A stretch of 24,671 nt of DNA, from positions 1 to 24,671 of the IMG/VR virus record IMGVR_UViG_3300024509_000050; one strand, given 5' to 3'. The translations under genes and the position numbers were made by a program. The notes beneath the pieces are model-generated. The model ran no database searches. It was not told the origin of the DNA and worked only from the letters and a program-made list of their open reading frames with translations. Shown one piece after another: positions 6,647-14,439 of this stretch. This DNA comes from a virus. Each line of letters opens with the position of its first letter. Position 1 is the stretch's first letter.

Positions 6647-7155
6647 AGGTCCACTCTCTTAATCCTTGGGTCAAATATAAACTTAGACATACACTCAGCA
6701 GCTTCCGTGACAGGCATCTTGGTAATTTCTAAATTTCTAATCAAGTCTGTGTCCAGTGGACCGGGATTGATTAATTTTATATCACACTGGCTGTTAACCA
6801 TTTTTTCCCAGGCTTTTTCCAGTGCCTGTTTGTGCAAGCGATAGGGCCAGTATTCAGAGTCTAGATGTTGTTCACTGCGGGGGAAGTAACTGGCTCTGCT
6901 TCCTATATTAATAATGTGTTTGTTGGCATCTAGATGCCAGTGAGAATAAAAATATTCCAGTACCTTGAGTTGACCTAGGCCATCATAGGCGTTATTGATT
7001 ACCATATCATAGTCTAAAAAATTGCTTGCCCAGGTATCAACTTCCAGTATATCGTAGCCAGTGGATCTACTCACACAGGTAATTGTGTGCTCTAGTTCCA
7101 GTAAATTAAGCAGTCCTTGTGCCAGACCTGATGTGCCCGTGATTAAAATCTTCAC
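6637..7155 (-). CDS. Short-chain dehydrogenase/reductase-like protein (compact)
   Basis: This 172-residue protein has the short-chain dehydrogenase pattern. The N-terminal nucleotide-binding turn is TGTSGLAQG (Gly7, Gly10, Gly14), followed by MVINNAYDG (51-59, the NNAG position). Ser86 lies in IINIGSRAS, and the catalytic pair Tyr105/Lys109 is in YRLHK, with NPGPLDTDL further on. It is clearly shorter than the usual 230-250 residues, lacking much of the C-terminal substrate region, so it may rely on a partner. It starts with GTG, overlapping the gp46 stop (GTGA), and its own end overlaps the radical-SAM start. This tight coupling implies the three are made together, and that the dehydrogenase and radical-SAM protein act in one pathway. 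Reaction and substrate cannot be read from the sequence. Confidence 0.78.
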   Translation of the reverse strand: MKILITGTSGLAQGLLNLLELEHTITCVSRSTGYDILEVDTWASNFLDYDMVINNAYDGLGQLKVLEYFYSHWHLDANKHIINIGSRASYFPRSEQHLDSEYWPYRLHKQALEKAWEKMVNSQCDIKLINPGPLDTDLIRNLEITKMPVTEAAECMSKFIFDPRIKRVDLWL

Positions 7156-8924
7156 GCTGTCTCCAGGTCTGTGTTATACATAGTATAGCCGTTTTCCTTG
7201 ACCACACGCATTATATTACTTACTCGTCCAATTAGTTCGTCTTTGTGACTGACTAACCAGACACTCTTGTTACCCTCACGGCTCATCTTCTTGAGCAGTG
7301 CTAGACTATTTTCCACTCCGGAACTATCCAGTCCACTATCAATAAGCTCATCGATGAACAACAAGTTCACAGGCTGATACAAGCTTTCCCAGACATCACG
7401 GAACGCCCAGCTCAAACTTAGAATCAATCTGTTGCGTTCACCACGGCTTAGGTTGTCAAAGTCCAGTTCACGACCAAGTTCTTCAATGCTCACAGTGAGG
7501 TCGTTGTTAAATTTAACCGTGTGTGGTAGACCAATTTTATCTAGATAGTAACCCAGACGAGCATTTAGATAGTTTAAGTTTTGGTCAATGATACGCTTAC
7601 GTATAAAACTGTCCTTGTTGCTCAATAGTTTAAGTAAAAATTCCTGATGATCTCTTAGACTAGTAAGTTCATTAATTAGATCATAACTTACCTCCTGTAG
7701 TGCCTGCTCACGCATTTCTATGATGGCATCCTGATAGGGATCTTGTTCGGATTGTTTAGATACTAGTTGTGTAAGTAGAGCTGCCATACTGCTGCGATGT
7801 TCAAAAGCATCGCTCTCAGTGGCGTAGAAGGTTGTGGGTGCTGGTCCAAGATTTTTCAAAGATTCTACTATTTGCTGATGTTCCTGACGTTGTGTTTCGT
7901 TAGTCAAAATCTGTAAGGTTGCTTCTTGTAATTGTTTGTTTTTTGCACTACGTATTTCATCTTGTTTGTCGTCGTGCAATGCTTGACCACAGGCATAACA
8001 TTCGTGCTTGGCCAAAGCATCTAGATCTCGCTGTAAAGCTTCTACAGCCTTGTTTAATTTTGCATTATCACTATCTATGCTCTTGATCCAGCGTTCACTT
8101 TCCTGGAGAGTTCGTGTTTTTTCTCTATGATTAACAAGGGCCTGATGCGCTAGTAATTCTTGTTCGATGTCCAGTTTAGCCAGCTCGTCATAGGCTGATT
8201 GTATAGCAACCAGTTCTTCATCGTGTTTCTGACGCCAAAGTTTCTGTCTACGTTCAGTACTGGCTATCTGTTCCTGAATACGTTTGTTGGCATCCAGTGT
8301 GGCCTTGATCCTAAAGTCTTCTTCCTGAATCGCTTCCTTGGTTAACTTCTGCTGTTCTTTGAGAGCTTCAGCTTTTTCGCTGAGTAGGGTTATACCCAGT
8401 AGTTGCTCAATTATACTTCGTTGATCATTAGCCCTGAGACTCAGGAAAGGCTCTGTGTAGGTGTTTAGCGCCACAATGTGTCTAAACATATCGGGACTCA
8501 TATTAAGAAGATGCTCGATAGCCGCCTGTGTTTCACGACTATCGCCCTGGCTCTCATCTTCCTTCTGCTCTTGCTCGTCACCACCAATAAAAAACTTCAT
8601 TATATTGGGTTTACGACCGCGCTCAATTCTATATTCCTGACCGTTACACTCAAAGTCAATGGTCACCAACATATTTTTGGCATTGGTGCGGTTAATCAGA
8701 TTATCTTTTTTAATTTTGGTCAATGCTTCGCCATAGAGCGCATAGGAAAGAGCATTAATAATTGTGGTCTTGCCAGTGCCATTACGTGCGCCAGCATCAT
8801 CACCACCAAGGTCTACGTTCTCTCCCAGTACCAGTGTGAGATCATCGCGATCAAAATTAACACCCTGAGTGGCGTTACCCACACTCATAAAGTTTTTTAA
8901 TGTTAACGACTTAATCTTGAACAT
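7152..8924 (-). CDS. 46: Recombination endonuclease subunit gp46 (SbcC/Rad50-like ATPase)
   Basis: gp46 with gp47 forms the phage Mre11/Rad50-type complex, which resects DNA ends for recombination-dependent replication and host DNA breakdown. The 590-residue product (T4 gp46: 560) shows Walker A as GARNGTGKTT at residues 45-54, a long charged coiled coil, and the zinc hook CYAC near residue 306 at its apex. After the second coil come the ABC signature LSRGERNRL near 491 and Walker B LLFIDELID near 520, followed by the D-loop region. The stretch before Walker A carries a short insertion (NVDLGGDDA). The gene starts 5 bases after the gp47 stop region, and its TGA overlaps the GTG of the next gene. 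Codon use and strand match its neighbours. Assignment is firm. Confidence 0.96.
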   Translation of the reverse strand: MFKIKSLTLKNFMSVGNATQGVNFDRDDLTLVLGENVDLGGDDAGARNGTGKTTIINALSYALYGEALTKIKKDNLINRTNAKNMLVTIDFECNGQEYRIERGRKPNIMKFFIGGDEQEQKEDESQGDSRETQAAIEHLLNMSPDMFRHIVALNTYTEPFLSLRANDQRSIIEQLLGITLLSEKAEALKEQQKLTKEAIQEEDFRIKATLDANKRIQEQIASTERRQKLWRQKHDEELVAIQSAYDELAKLDIEQELLAHQALVNHREKTRTLQESERWIKSIDSDNAKLNKAVEALQRDLDALAKHECYACGQALHDDKQDEIRSAKNKQLQEATLQILTNETQRQEHQQIVESLKNLGPAPTTFYATESDAFEHRSSMAALLTQLVSKQSEQDPYQDAIIEMREQALQEVSYDLINELTSLRDHQEFLLKLLSNKDSFIRKRIIDQNLNYLNARLGYYLDKIGLPHTVKFNNDLTVSIEELGRELDFDNLSRGERNRLILSLSWAFRDVWESLYQPVNLLFIDELIDSGLDSSGVENSLALLKKMSREGNKSVWLVSHKDELIGRVSNIMRVVKENGYTMYNTDLETA

Positions 8925-8929
8925 AGAGA

Positions 8930-9952
8930 TTAAAGATTCCTATAGATGTCTAGTAATAGTTTTTTATCAAACTGTCCTTCTACAATATTAGTCAGCTGAT
9001 TAATTACAATCTGATCTACGCTTTCAAATTTTACATTACCCTGAATCTCGTATTGTTCGAGGTCAGTGTTTTTCTTGGGCAGTAGACTGATTTCACGGAG
9101 TTTATACTGATTTAAAAAGGTATCACGTAAAAAGCTAGCTTCTTCGTAGCTTATGTCAATGTCTAGATTGACTCTTACGTGCATATTTTCCAGCAATTTT
9201 TGTGCTGCGTCTGCTTCTTCTAGAAGCTCTCCGAGATTATAGACACGGTACTTGGGTTGATCAGGCCAGGCAAAATATTCTTCAGTTCCGTCCCAGTCCA
9301 ACACCAGCATACCACGTTCATCATCACCAGCATCAGCGTAGTTGTGCGGGAAACAATTACCAATGTAGGTAATATTGCCTCGTGTCTGTCTTTTGTGAAA
9401 ATGACCTGTGTAGACACGATCAAAATTCTTGAATAGGTCAGCTTTTACTTCGCCGTGTTCGGGCATCTGCACCATCGCATTCATATAAAAATGCGGTAGT
9501 TCAAAATGCCCAAACATATAACGTGCCTTTAATTTGGGAATTCTTTTATGGTCATTACCAACCAGCCAAGGAGCAATAACCACGTCGCCACTGTCAAACC
9601 AATCATTGCATATATGAACGTTAGGTAGGTGCCGTGCCCATTCCACACTTTGTACATCACGTTTGTCACGATAATAAAGATCGTGATTGCCAGGAATAAA
9701 ATAAACAGCATTAAAATTGTCATTTAGATGCTCCAGTGCCCTAAGGCTATAGTTAAGCGTGACAATGTTGATGCTTGCACGATTGTTATGCCAGTCGCCC
9801 AGGAACAAGGCTGTATCACAACCCTCTTCTCGGGCCTTGGCGGTAAACCACTTGATAAAGTTTAGACAATCTTCATTGTGCTGTGTACTATTAGATTTTA
9901 ACCCAAAATGTATATCAGTGCAGATAGCTGCTCGTTTAAAAAGTGTAGACAT
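8930..9952 (-). CDS. 47: Recombination endonuclease subunit gp47 (SbcD/Mre11-like nuclease)
   Basis: This is a 340-residue metallophosphoesterase, matching T4 gp47 (339). The metal-binding motifs appear in order: DIHFG (13-17), GDWH (52-55), GNHD (88-91), GHFELPHF about 147-154 and TGHFHKR about 187-193. These coordinate two Mn ions in Mre11-type nucleases. It partners gp46, encoded directly downstream, in end processing. The ATG at 9952 has AGGTG five bases upstream. A sigma70-like promoter lies within the preceding 45 bases, so the gene may be transcribed both from there and by read-through from gp55. Assignment is firm. Confidence 0.96.
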   Translation of the reverse strand: MSTLFKRAAICTDIHFGLKSNSTQHNEDCLNFIKWFTAKAREEGCDTALFLGDWHNNRASINIVTLNYSLRALEHLNDNFNAVYFIPGNHDLYYRDKRDVQSVEWARHLPNVHICNDWFDSGDVVIAPWLVGNDHKRIPKLKARYMFGHFELPHFYMNAMVQMPEHGEVKADLFKNFDRVYTGHFHKRQTRGNITYIGNCFPHNYADAGDDERGMLVLDWDGTEEYFAWPDQPKYRVYNLGELLEEADAAQKLLENMHVRVNLDIDISYEEASFLRDTFLNQYKLREISLLPKKNTDLEQYEIQGNVKFESVDQIVINQLTNIVEGQFDKKLLLDIYRNL

Positions 9953-9959
9953 AACACCT

Positions 9960-9995
9960 ATTATAGCTTATAGTCTGTCTGAAATGCAATAGCAA
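9960..9995 (-). promoter_or_regulatory. Candidate sigma70-type promoter for gp47
   Basis: On the minus strand, TTGCTA (9990-9995), a 17-base spacer and TATAAG (9967-9972) form a fair -35/-10 pair. A perfect TATAAT also occurs at 9960-9965, right before the AGG of the gp47 ribosome binding site. Initiation from the latter would leave almost no leader. Confidence 0.4.
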
Positions 9996-10012
9996 GATTA
10001 CCTAACTGAAGT

Positions 10013-10897
10013 TTACTCGTCATAATAATTTGAATCTCCACCAGACCAACTACCTGCCCCCTGACGAGTGTAACTGGGATTCAGTCCGTTCATTTCTAAT
10101 ATATCATCTCGAATATTTTGATTGCGTTTTTCGATGTTGAGTACTCGAGTAAAACTATTTGTGATGGCGGCGGTGTAGTAGGCAAAGGGATTCTGACTTT
10201 TACTCTCGTCAAATTGTAGTCCAATTTGTGATAGCTGTAGCAGTGCCTGACTTCGCATTTCATCGTTATAGGTGTAGCCGCGCCAGTTACTACGAGTGGC
10301 ATAACGTTCACATAATTTAATAAACATATGAGCCAGCTTGTTGGTCATCTGTCCGTGATCACGGCAAAACTTTCCACGTTTTAGGCCACCCTGCCAGTGG
10401 CTCTTGCCCACCAAGACCGGTGTCCCTTCTTCATCCACCCTAAAATGCTGAAAAGGTGGGAAGTTTACCTTGACGTATTTGTTATGTTTAGGATCATCCT
10501 CGTCATATTCAGTGTAGGCTTCTTCCTCTTCGTCCTCGTAGAGTTCACGAGCAGCATCACGGGCTCGCTGCGTCTTGGCATCATCCAGTGGAATATGCTC
10601 CCAGGTCATCACTCTGAACACTACATCAGTCTGAGGAATCTTGGTATACTTTATTTCAAAGTTTTCCATTTTTTGCTTTTGCCCAGTGGCTGCCACGGCA
10701 TTGTCGTGTGCAAGTTTGGCTAGGCGCTCAGCACGATTCTTTCTAGCTTGTAGTATGTTCTTTTTATTGATCTTGGAGACGTCAGCGAGTATGAGGTCAT
10801 AGTCAGCTGCGTCTTGATCTTTGTATACACAATAACTATTTTTGCTTTTATGTATTTCCTTCAGTATGTCTTTGTTGTTTAGATAGTTAAATTTCAT
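10013..10897 (-). CDS. 55: Late-transcription sigma factor gp55
   Basis: gp55 is the phage sigma factor that binds host RNA polymerase and recognises the short late-promoter element. The C-terminal half carries the recognisable part: MTNKLAHMFIKLCERYATRSNWRGY and then QNPFAYYTAAITNSFTRVLNIEKR (about residues 236-259), which correspond to sigma region 2-like sequences shared by T4-type gp55. The product has 294 residues against 185 in T4. The extra N-terminal part, about 100 residues, includes an acidic patch EDEEEEAYTEYDEDD near 120-135. The start at ATG 10897 is supported by TGAGGA at 10905-10910, seven bases away. It heads the minus-strand operon and has a sigma70-like promoter just upstream, which fits expression before the late genes. 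NATAAATA motifs elsewhere in the window are its likely targets. Confidence 0.85.
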   Translation of the reverse strand: MKFNYLNNKDILKEIHKSKNSYCVYKDQDAADYDLILADVSKINKKNILQARKNRAERLAKLAHDNAVAATGQKQKMENFEIKYTKIPQTDVVFRVMTWEHIPLDDAKTQRARDAARELYEDEEEEAYTEYDEDDPKHNKYVKVNFPPFQHFRVDEEGTPVLVGKSHWQGGLKRGKFCRDHGQMTNKLAHMFIKLCERYATRSNWRGYTYNDEMRSQALLQLSQIGLQFDESKSQNPFAYYTAAITNSFTRVLNIEKRNQNIRDDILEMNGLNPSYTRQGAGSWSGGDSNYYDE

Positions 10898-10904
10898 TTT
10901 TTGG

Positions 10905-10910
10905 TCCTCA
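10905..10910 (-). promoter_or_regulatory. Strong ribosome binding site of gp55
   Basis: TGAGGA on the minus strand, seven bases before the ATG at 10897. It is the clearest Shine-Dalgarno in the minus-strand operon and fixes the gp55 start. Confidence 0.7.
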
Positions 10911-10915
10911 ATGGA

Positions 10916-10944
10916 ATATTACTAAAAAATAAATGTTTTGTCAA
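10916..10944 (-). promoter_or_regulatory. Sigma70-type promoter for the gp55 operon
   Basis: Minus strand: a perfect -35 TTGACA (10939-10944), a 17-base AT-rich spacer, then -10 TAATAT (10916-10921). It is 19 bases from the start codon of gp55. This is the best host-type promoter in the window and suggests early or middle expression of gp55, gp47, gp46 and the genes behind them. Confidence 0.65.
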
Positions 10945-10987
10945 TACCTTGTTAATAATTTTTAAAATAATAGTAGTTAATTTTACT

Positions 10988-10995
10988 GATAAATA
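10988..10995 (+). promoter_or_regulatory. T4-type late promoter for the baseplate operon
   Basis: GATAAATA, a full match to NATAAATA, lies 25 bases ahead of the gp48 start. It is divergent from the sigma70-type promoter of gp55 and would be read by gp55-programmed polymerase. Confidence 0.6.
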
Positions 10996-11020
10996 CCCAA
11001 TATTATAGGGTCTTCGCGCT

Positions 11021-11974
11021 ATGGCTGGATATTGGGAACAAAAACAATTAGAACAAAACTTTTCTGGTGCCAAGCAGTCCTCGGGCACAATGGGTACATT
11101 TAGTCTAGAAAAAGTTAAACAATCAGTGTCCACGGGCGCCACAAAATTATTAAACAATGTGGGCGAGGGTGCATCTAGACTAGGGGGTGCTATTGCCAAG
11201 GGTGGCCGTGATGCTCTAGACAGTATCAAGGGGCAAGTACTTAACATTGATATGAAAAGTGGGGGCGCACAAGTATTAAATGCAGATAGTGATTGGCGTG
11301 TGAGAATTAGTCTAGCTCCAGCAAGCTCGTCTTATTTTAAGTACAGTGATAGTATATTTATGTCTCCACTTCAGGAGACCAACGGCGTTATATTTCCCTA
11401 TACACCACAGGTGTCTATAGCACACTCCGCCAAGTATGGTGTGGAAAGTCTTACTCATAGCAATTATCCCATAGTGTTCTATCAGAGCAGCGAGGTTGGT
11501 GCTATAACTATCAACGGCGAATTTACTGTACAAAATATGGCCGAGGGTAGATATCTTATGGCTGCTGTACATTTTTTCCGTAGCTGTACCAAGATGTTTT
11601 TTGGAGGCGACAGCATTGCCGGCACTCCTCCGCCACTAGTATTTTTAAACGGCTATGGAGCACCTTATTTGCCCAATGTTCCCTGTGTGGTAACACAGTT
11701 TAGCCATACTATGCCCAGTGACGTAGATTATATAAATGTGCCTATGACACGCAGTACTACTAGACAGCCAAAATATGACTGGAGTGGTGGACCAACAGAG
11801 CCTATAACAACTATTGACAAAGCCACAGTAAGATTACCCACAATGAGTTCCCTAAGCGTTACCCTACAGCCAGTTTATAGTCGTAGAAATATCTATGAAA
11901 ACTTTACTCTGGACAAATATGCCAAGGGCGAATTAACCAAGGGCCCAACTAGCAATCGTGGAGGATTTATCTAA
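11021..11974 (+). CDS. 48: Baseplate tail-tube cap/initiator, gp48-like (gp48/gp54 family)
   Basis: gp48 and gp54 sit on top of the T4 baseplate hub and start tail-tube assembly. The 317-residue product has an Ala/Gly/Lys-rich helical N-terminus (1-85). A tube-protein-like domain follows, including SPLQETNGVIFPYTPQVSIAHSAKYG broken into conserved pieces (about 114-139), SNYPIVFYQSSEVGAITINGEFT and AEGRYLMAAVHFFRSCTKMFFG (about 185-206). This last stretch, Y-L-x-A-x-H-F-x-R-x-x-x-K-M-x-F, is typical of the gp48 proteins of marine T4 relatives. Size lies between T4 gp54 (320) and gp48 (364); gp48 versus gp54 is not certain, and only one such gene is present here. The start has AGGG ten bases upstream, and the stop overlaps the gp53 start by one base. 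Confidence 0.75.
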   Translation: MAGYWEQKQLEQNFSGAKQSSGTMGTFSLEKVKQSVSTGATKLLNNVGEGASRLGGAIAKGGRDALDSIKGQVLNIDMKSGGAQVLNADSDWRVRISLAPASSSYFKYSDSIFMSPLQETNGVIFPYTPQVSIAHSAKYGVESLTHSNYPIVFYQSSEVGAITINGEFTVQNMAEGRYLMAAVHFFRSCTKMFFGGDSIAGTPPPLVFLNGYGAPYLPNVPCVVTQFSHTMPSDVDYINVPMTRSTTRQPKYDWSGGPTEPITTIDKATVRLPTMSSLSVTLQPVYSRRNIYENFTLDKYAKGELTKGPTSNRGGFI

Positions 11975-12279
11975 TGGTTAAAGTTAGTTACGAAAAAAAT
12001 AGTCCCTATTATTTTGCCACTGGCAGTACAGGCAAATATCTAGGTGTTCTAGACTTGCCAGTTATTCCTAAGTTAGCCAATGATGTGCTCTACACTCTGC
12101 CAGCAGCCTATAAATGGCGTCCGGATCTCTTGGCTTATGACCTATATGACGATGTAAATCTTTGGTGGGTGTTCGCTATGCGCAACCCTAATATACTTCA
12201 AGATCCTGTTTTTGATATGGTACCAGGAATTCAAATTTATATACCAAAACAAACTAACCTAATTTCTATTCTAGGGTAA
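11974..12279 (+). CDS. 53: Baseplate wedge protein gp53
   Basis: gp53 clamps gp6/gp25/gp7 in adjoining wedges and is required to join six wedges around the hub. The product here has 101 residues against 196 in T4, and most of it is the conserved part: YKWRPDLLAYDLYDDVNLWWVFAMRN (about 47-72) followed by PNILQDPVFDMVPGIQIYIP (73-92), a LysM-like fold in T4. The family's extra C-terminal portion is absent. The start codon overlaps the gp48 stop (TAATG), with GGAGG nine bases upstream, so it is coupled to gp48. Assignment is firm. Confidence 0.9.
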   Translation: MVKVSYEKNSPYYFATGSTGKYLGVLDLPVIPKLANDVLYTLPAAYKWRPDLLAYDLYDDVNLWWVFAMRNPNILQDPVFDMVPGIQIYIPKQTNLISILG

Positions 12280-12285
12280 CGATCA

Positions 12286-14436
12286 ATGGCTGAACTTTCA
12301 AGATTTCGTGAACCAGCACCACCTCCACCAGATCCTCAACAACAGCAACGTATATCAGAGCCACCACTAAGGGTCGATGTAGCTGGTGGCGCTGGGTACG
12401 AAGAAAAGTCTCTGCCTCCAGTGGAAGTAGTAGCCGAACGCGAATATGAGATCAAGCAAAAAGTTATAGTTAATCCTCTACACTATTTTGCTAGTTATAC
12501 CTATAGTCTAAGCCTAGCACTGCTTGAACAGCAGGACTACAACGACGTAGTTAGCAAGGGAAAATATACACCAAAAAATGTTCTAATTGCTGGCGCTGGG
12601 CGCCGCGGGGAAGATTTTAAACGTAATGATTTTTTTCAGGAAGATTTTTATTGGGACAATCTTAAAATACGCACAGTTGTTGGCAAGACATTTCAAAATA
12701 AAAACAGCAACCTAGTTAATTTAAGTTTTACAATAATTGAACCAGTGGGATTTACGCTGCTAAATCGTATGGTTGCTTTATGCAAACAAAAGGGTATACG
12801 GGACTGGTCTCGAGCTCCCTATATGTTGCAAATAGATTTTTATAGCAGCGACCCGCCACGTCCAGGATTAATTCCCGGGCTCACAAAGTATCTCCCCATT
12901 AGTATAATAACTATGAAAACTAAAATTTCTACTAGGGGAACAGAATATGCTATAGAAGCAGTACCTTTTAATCAAAATGCAATGACAGAAGTTGTAGCGC
13001 AAGCCCCCACCTCGTTTAGTATTAAAGGGGAAAATGTAATTGATTTTCTAGGCGTAGGGGCTAGTAAACCAATAACTTTAGCGGCCCAGTCAGATGCTCC
13101 CGAGATACAACCAGCCAAACCTAGCCAGAAGTTTTTAGCTTCAGGCTTTGTGGACGCAGTCAACAAGTTCTATCTAGATCAGGTTGCTCTGGGAAAAATG
13201 CAATATGCTCACGAATATCGCGTTATTATGGATAAAGAGATAGGTGAGTCTCCTACCTATCAAAATAACAAAAATAGCATACCTGTAGTTAATAATACAA
13301 GAGACTCAAAAAAGGCTAGTATACAAAGTTCTGTAGGTAAGGAGTTTACTGCGATTAGTTTTGAGGGTAACGAATTTAAAATACCTAGCAGGACTCGAAT
13401 AGACAATGTAATAGAGGATTTAATTATTAACAGTGAGTATTACAGAACTCAAGTTGTGCCCTACCAGGTCAGCGTCAAAGATATTAAATCAGATAAAGAT
13501 AAAACTAATCCTATTTCCAGTAATAGCTTTAAAGGATTTAAAATAATTCCCATAGTCAAAATTAAAAATTTTGATACAAAAATAAACAGCTATATCTATG
13601 AAGTAGAATATCACGTAAAGAAATGGCTTCAGCATAATTCACATCCAGCTAGTGAACTAGCCGGACAGATACCCGGTGTAGTAAAAGATTATCAATATAT
13701 CTACACGGGAAAAAATAATGACATAATTGAATTAGCTTTAGATTTCAATATGTTATACTTCAACGAATCAACTATACTTAACACCACTAACTTTATGGCT
13801 GGTGCTGACAATAAGGAACGTGGGCTGGCTACAGAAAATATGGCTGATACAAACGCCACCAAGGTAATACGATCAGGAGAAACCACCAACCCCAGTAGTT
13901 TCACACAGGTAATACCAGTACGCTATATTCAGGGAGATGCTGAAGCTCCTGGTGCAGATGGAAAGAGTGCTGCAACAATGGATGCCCATCGAGCCAGACA
14001 GATGGATAGTCGTGGGGATATGATCAAGGTTAGATTGCGCATAGTGGGAGACCCCACATTTATAAAACAAGATAATATTTTTGATAATGTGGGTATCTAT
14101 CAGACAGTGCCAATTAGTAACGGAAGTCTAGCAATGGATGGACACGAACTCTATGTGCATCTTACTTTTCTATCTCCCACTGACTACAGTGAGCAGACTG
14201 GCCTAGCTGATCCTACGAAAGGACCTTACAGCTATGTGCCTTTTTCCGGCAAGTACAGCATAGTAGACATAGAAAATGTATTTGCCAATGGCAAGTTTGA
14301 ACAAACTCTTAATCTTGTAAGATTACCTATCCAGGAATCCGAGGCATTGGCACTGCAGAAATCCCCTGATGGAGCACAGGAAGCCAACGAACTTCCCGAA
14401 ACAAAATCCAGGGTAGGAGCTTCTTTTACAATATAA
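12286..14436 (+). CDS. Large virion structural protein, candidate baseplate hub component
   Basis: I do not recognise a T4 counterpart with certainty. The 716-residue product begins with a Pro/Gln-rich tether (APPPPDPQQQQ near 10-20). A mixed alpha/beta domain (about 58-260) then includes NPLHYFASYTYSLSLALL and a basic AGAGRRGEDF. The long remainder contains EYHVKKWLQHN, DYQYIYTGKNNDIIELALDFN and a final beta-rich part with GDPTFIKQDNIF. It sits between gp53 and gp5, six bases after gp53 and three bases before gp5. That position, immediately upstream of the spike gene, suggests it could be the hub protein holding gp5 (the role of gp27 in T4, 391 residues). The hub role is inference from order only. 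Similar proteins appear to be common in marine T4 relatives, annotated simply as structural. Confidence 0.6.
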   Translation: MAELSRFREPAPPPPDPQQQQRISEPPLRVDVAGGAGYEEKSLPPVEVVAEREYEIKQKVIVNPLHYFASYTYSLSLALLEQQDYNDVVSKGKYTPKNVLIAGAGRRGEDFKRNDFFQEDFYWDNLKIRTVVGKTFQNKNSNLVNLSFTIIEPVGFTLLNRMVALCKQKGIRDWSRAPYMLQIDFYSSDPPRPGLIPGLTKYLPISIITMKTKISTRGTEYAIEAVPFNQNAMTEVVAQAPTSFSIKGENVIDFLGVGASKPITLAAQSDAPEIQPAKPSQKFLASGFVDAVNKFYLDQVALGKMQYAHEYRVIMDKEIGESPTYQNNKNSIPVVNNTRDSKKASIQSSVGKEFTAISFEGNEFKIPSRTRIDNVIEDLIINSEYYRTQVVPYQVSVKDIKSDKDKTNPISSNSFKGFKIIPIVKIKNFDTKINSYIYEVEYHVKKWLQHNSHPASELAGQIPGVVKDYQYIYTGKNNDIIELALDFNMLYFNESTILNTTNFMAGADNKERGLATENMADTNATKVIRSGETTNPSSFTQVIPVRYIQGDAEAPGADGKSAATMDAHRARQMDSRGDMIKVRLRIVGDPTFIKQDNIFDNVGIYQTVPISNGSLAMDGHELYVHLTFLSPTDYSEQTGLADPTKGPYSYVPFSGKYSIVDIENVFANGKFEQTLNLVRLPIQESEALALQKSPDGAQEANELPETKSRVGASFTI

Positions 14437-14439
14437 ATT

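Noticed and set aside
8478-8900. 140-codon plus-strand open frame opposite gp46
   Set aside because: Fully antisense to an unmistakable gp46 coding region including Walker A; a shadow.
10397-10723. 108-codon plus-strand frame opposite gp55
   Set aside because: Antisense to the gp55 gene, which has a strong ribosome binding site and promoter; a shadow.
10894-11247. 117-codon minus-strand frame overlapping the gp48 start
   Set aside because: Antisense to gp48 and spanning both promoters; low-complexity hydrophobic product; a shadow.
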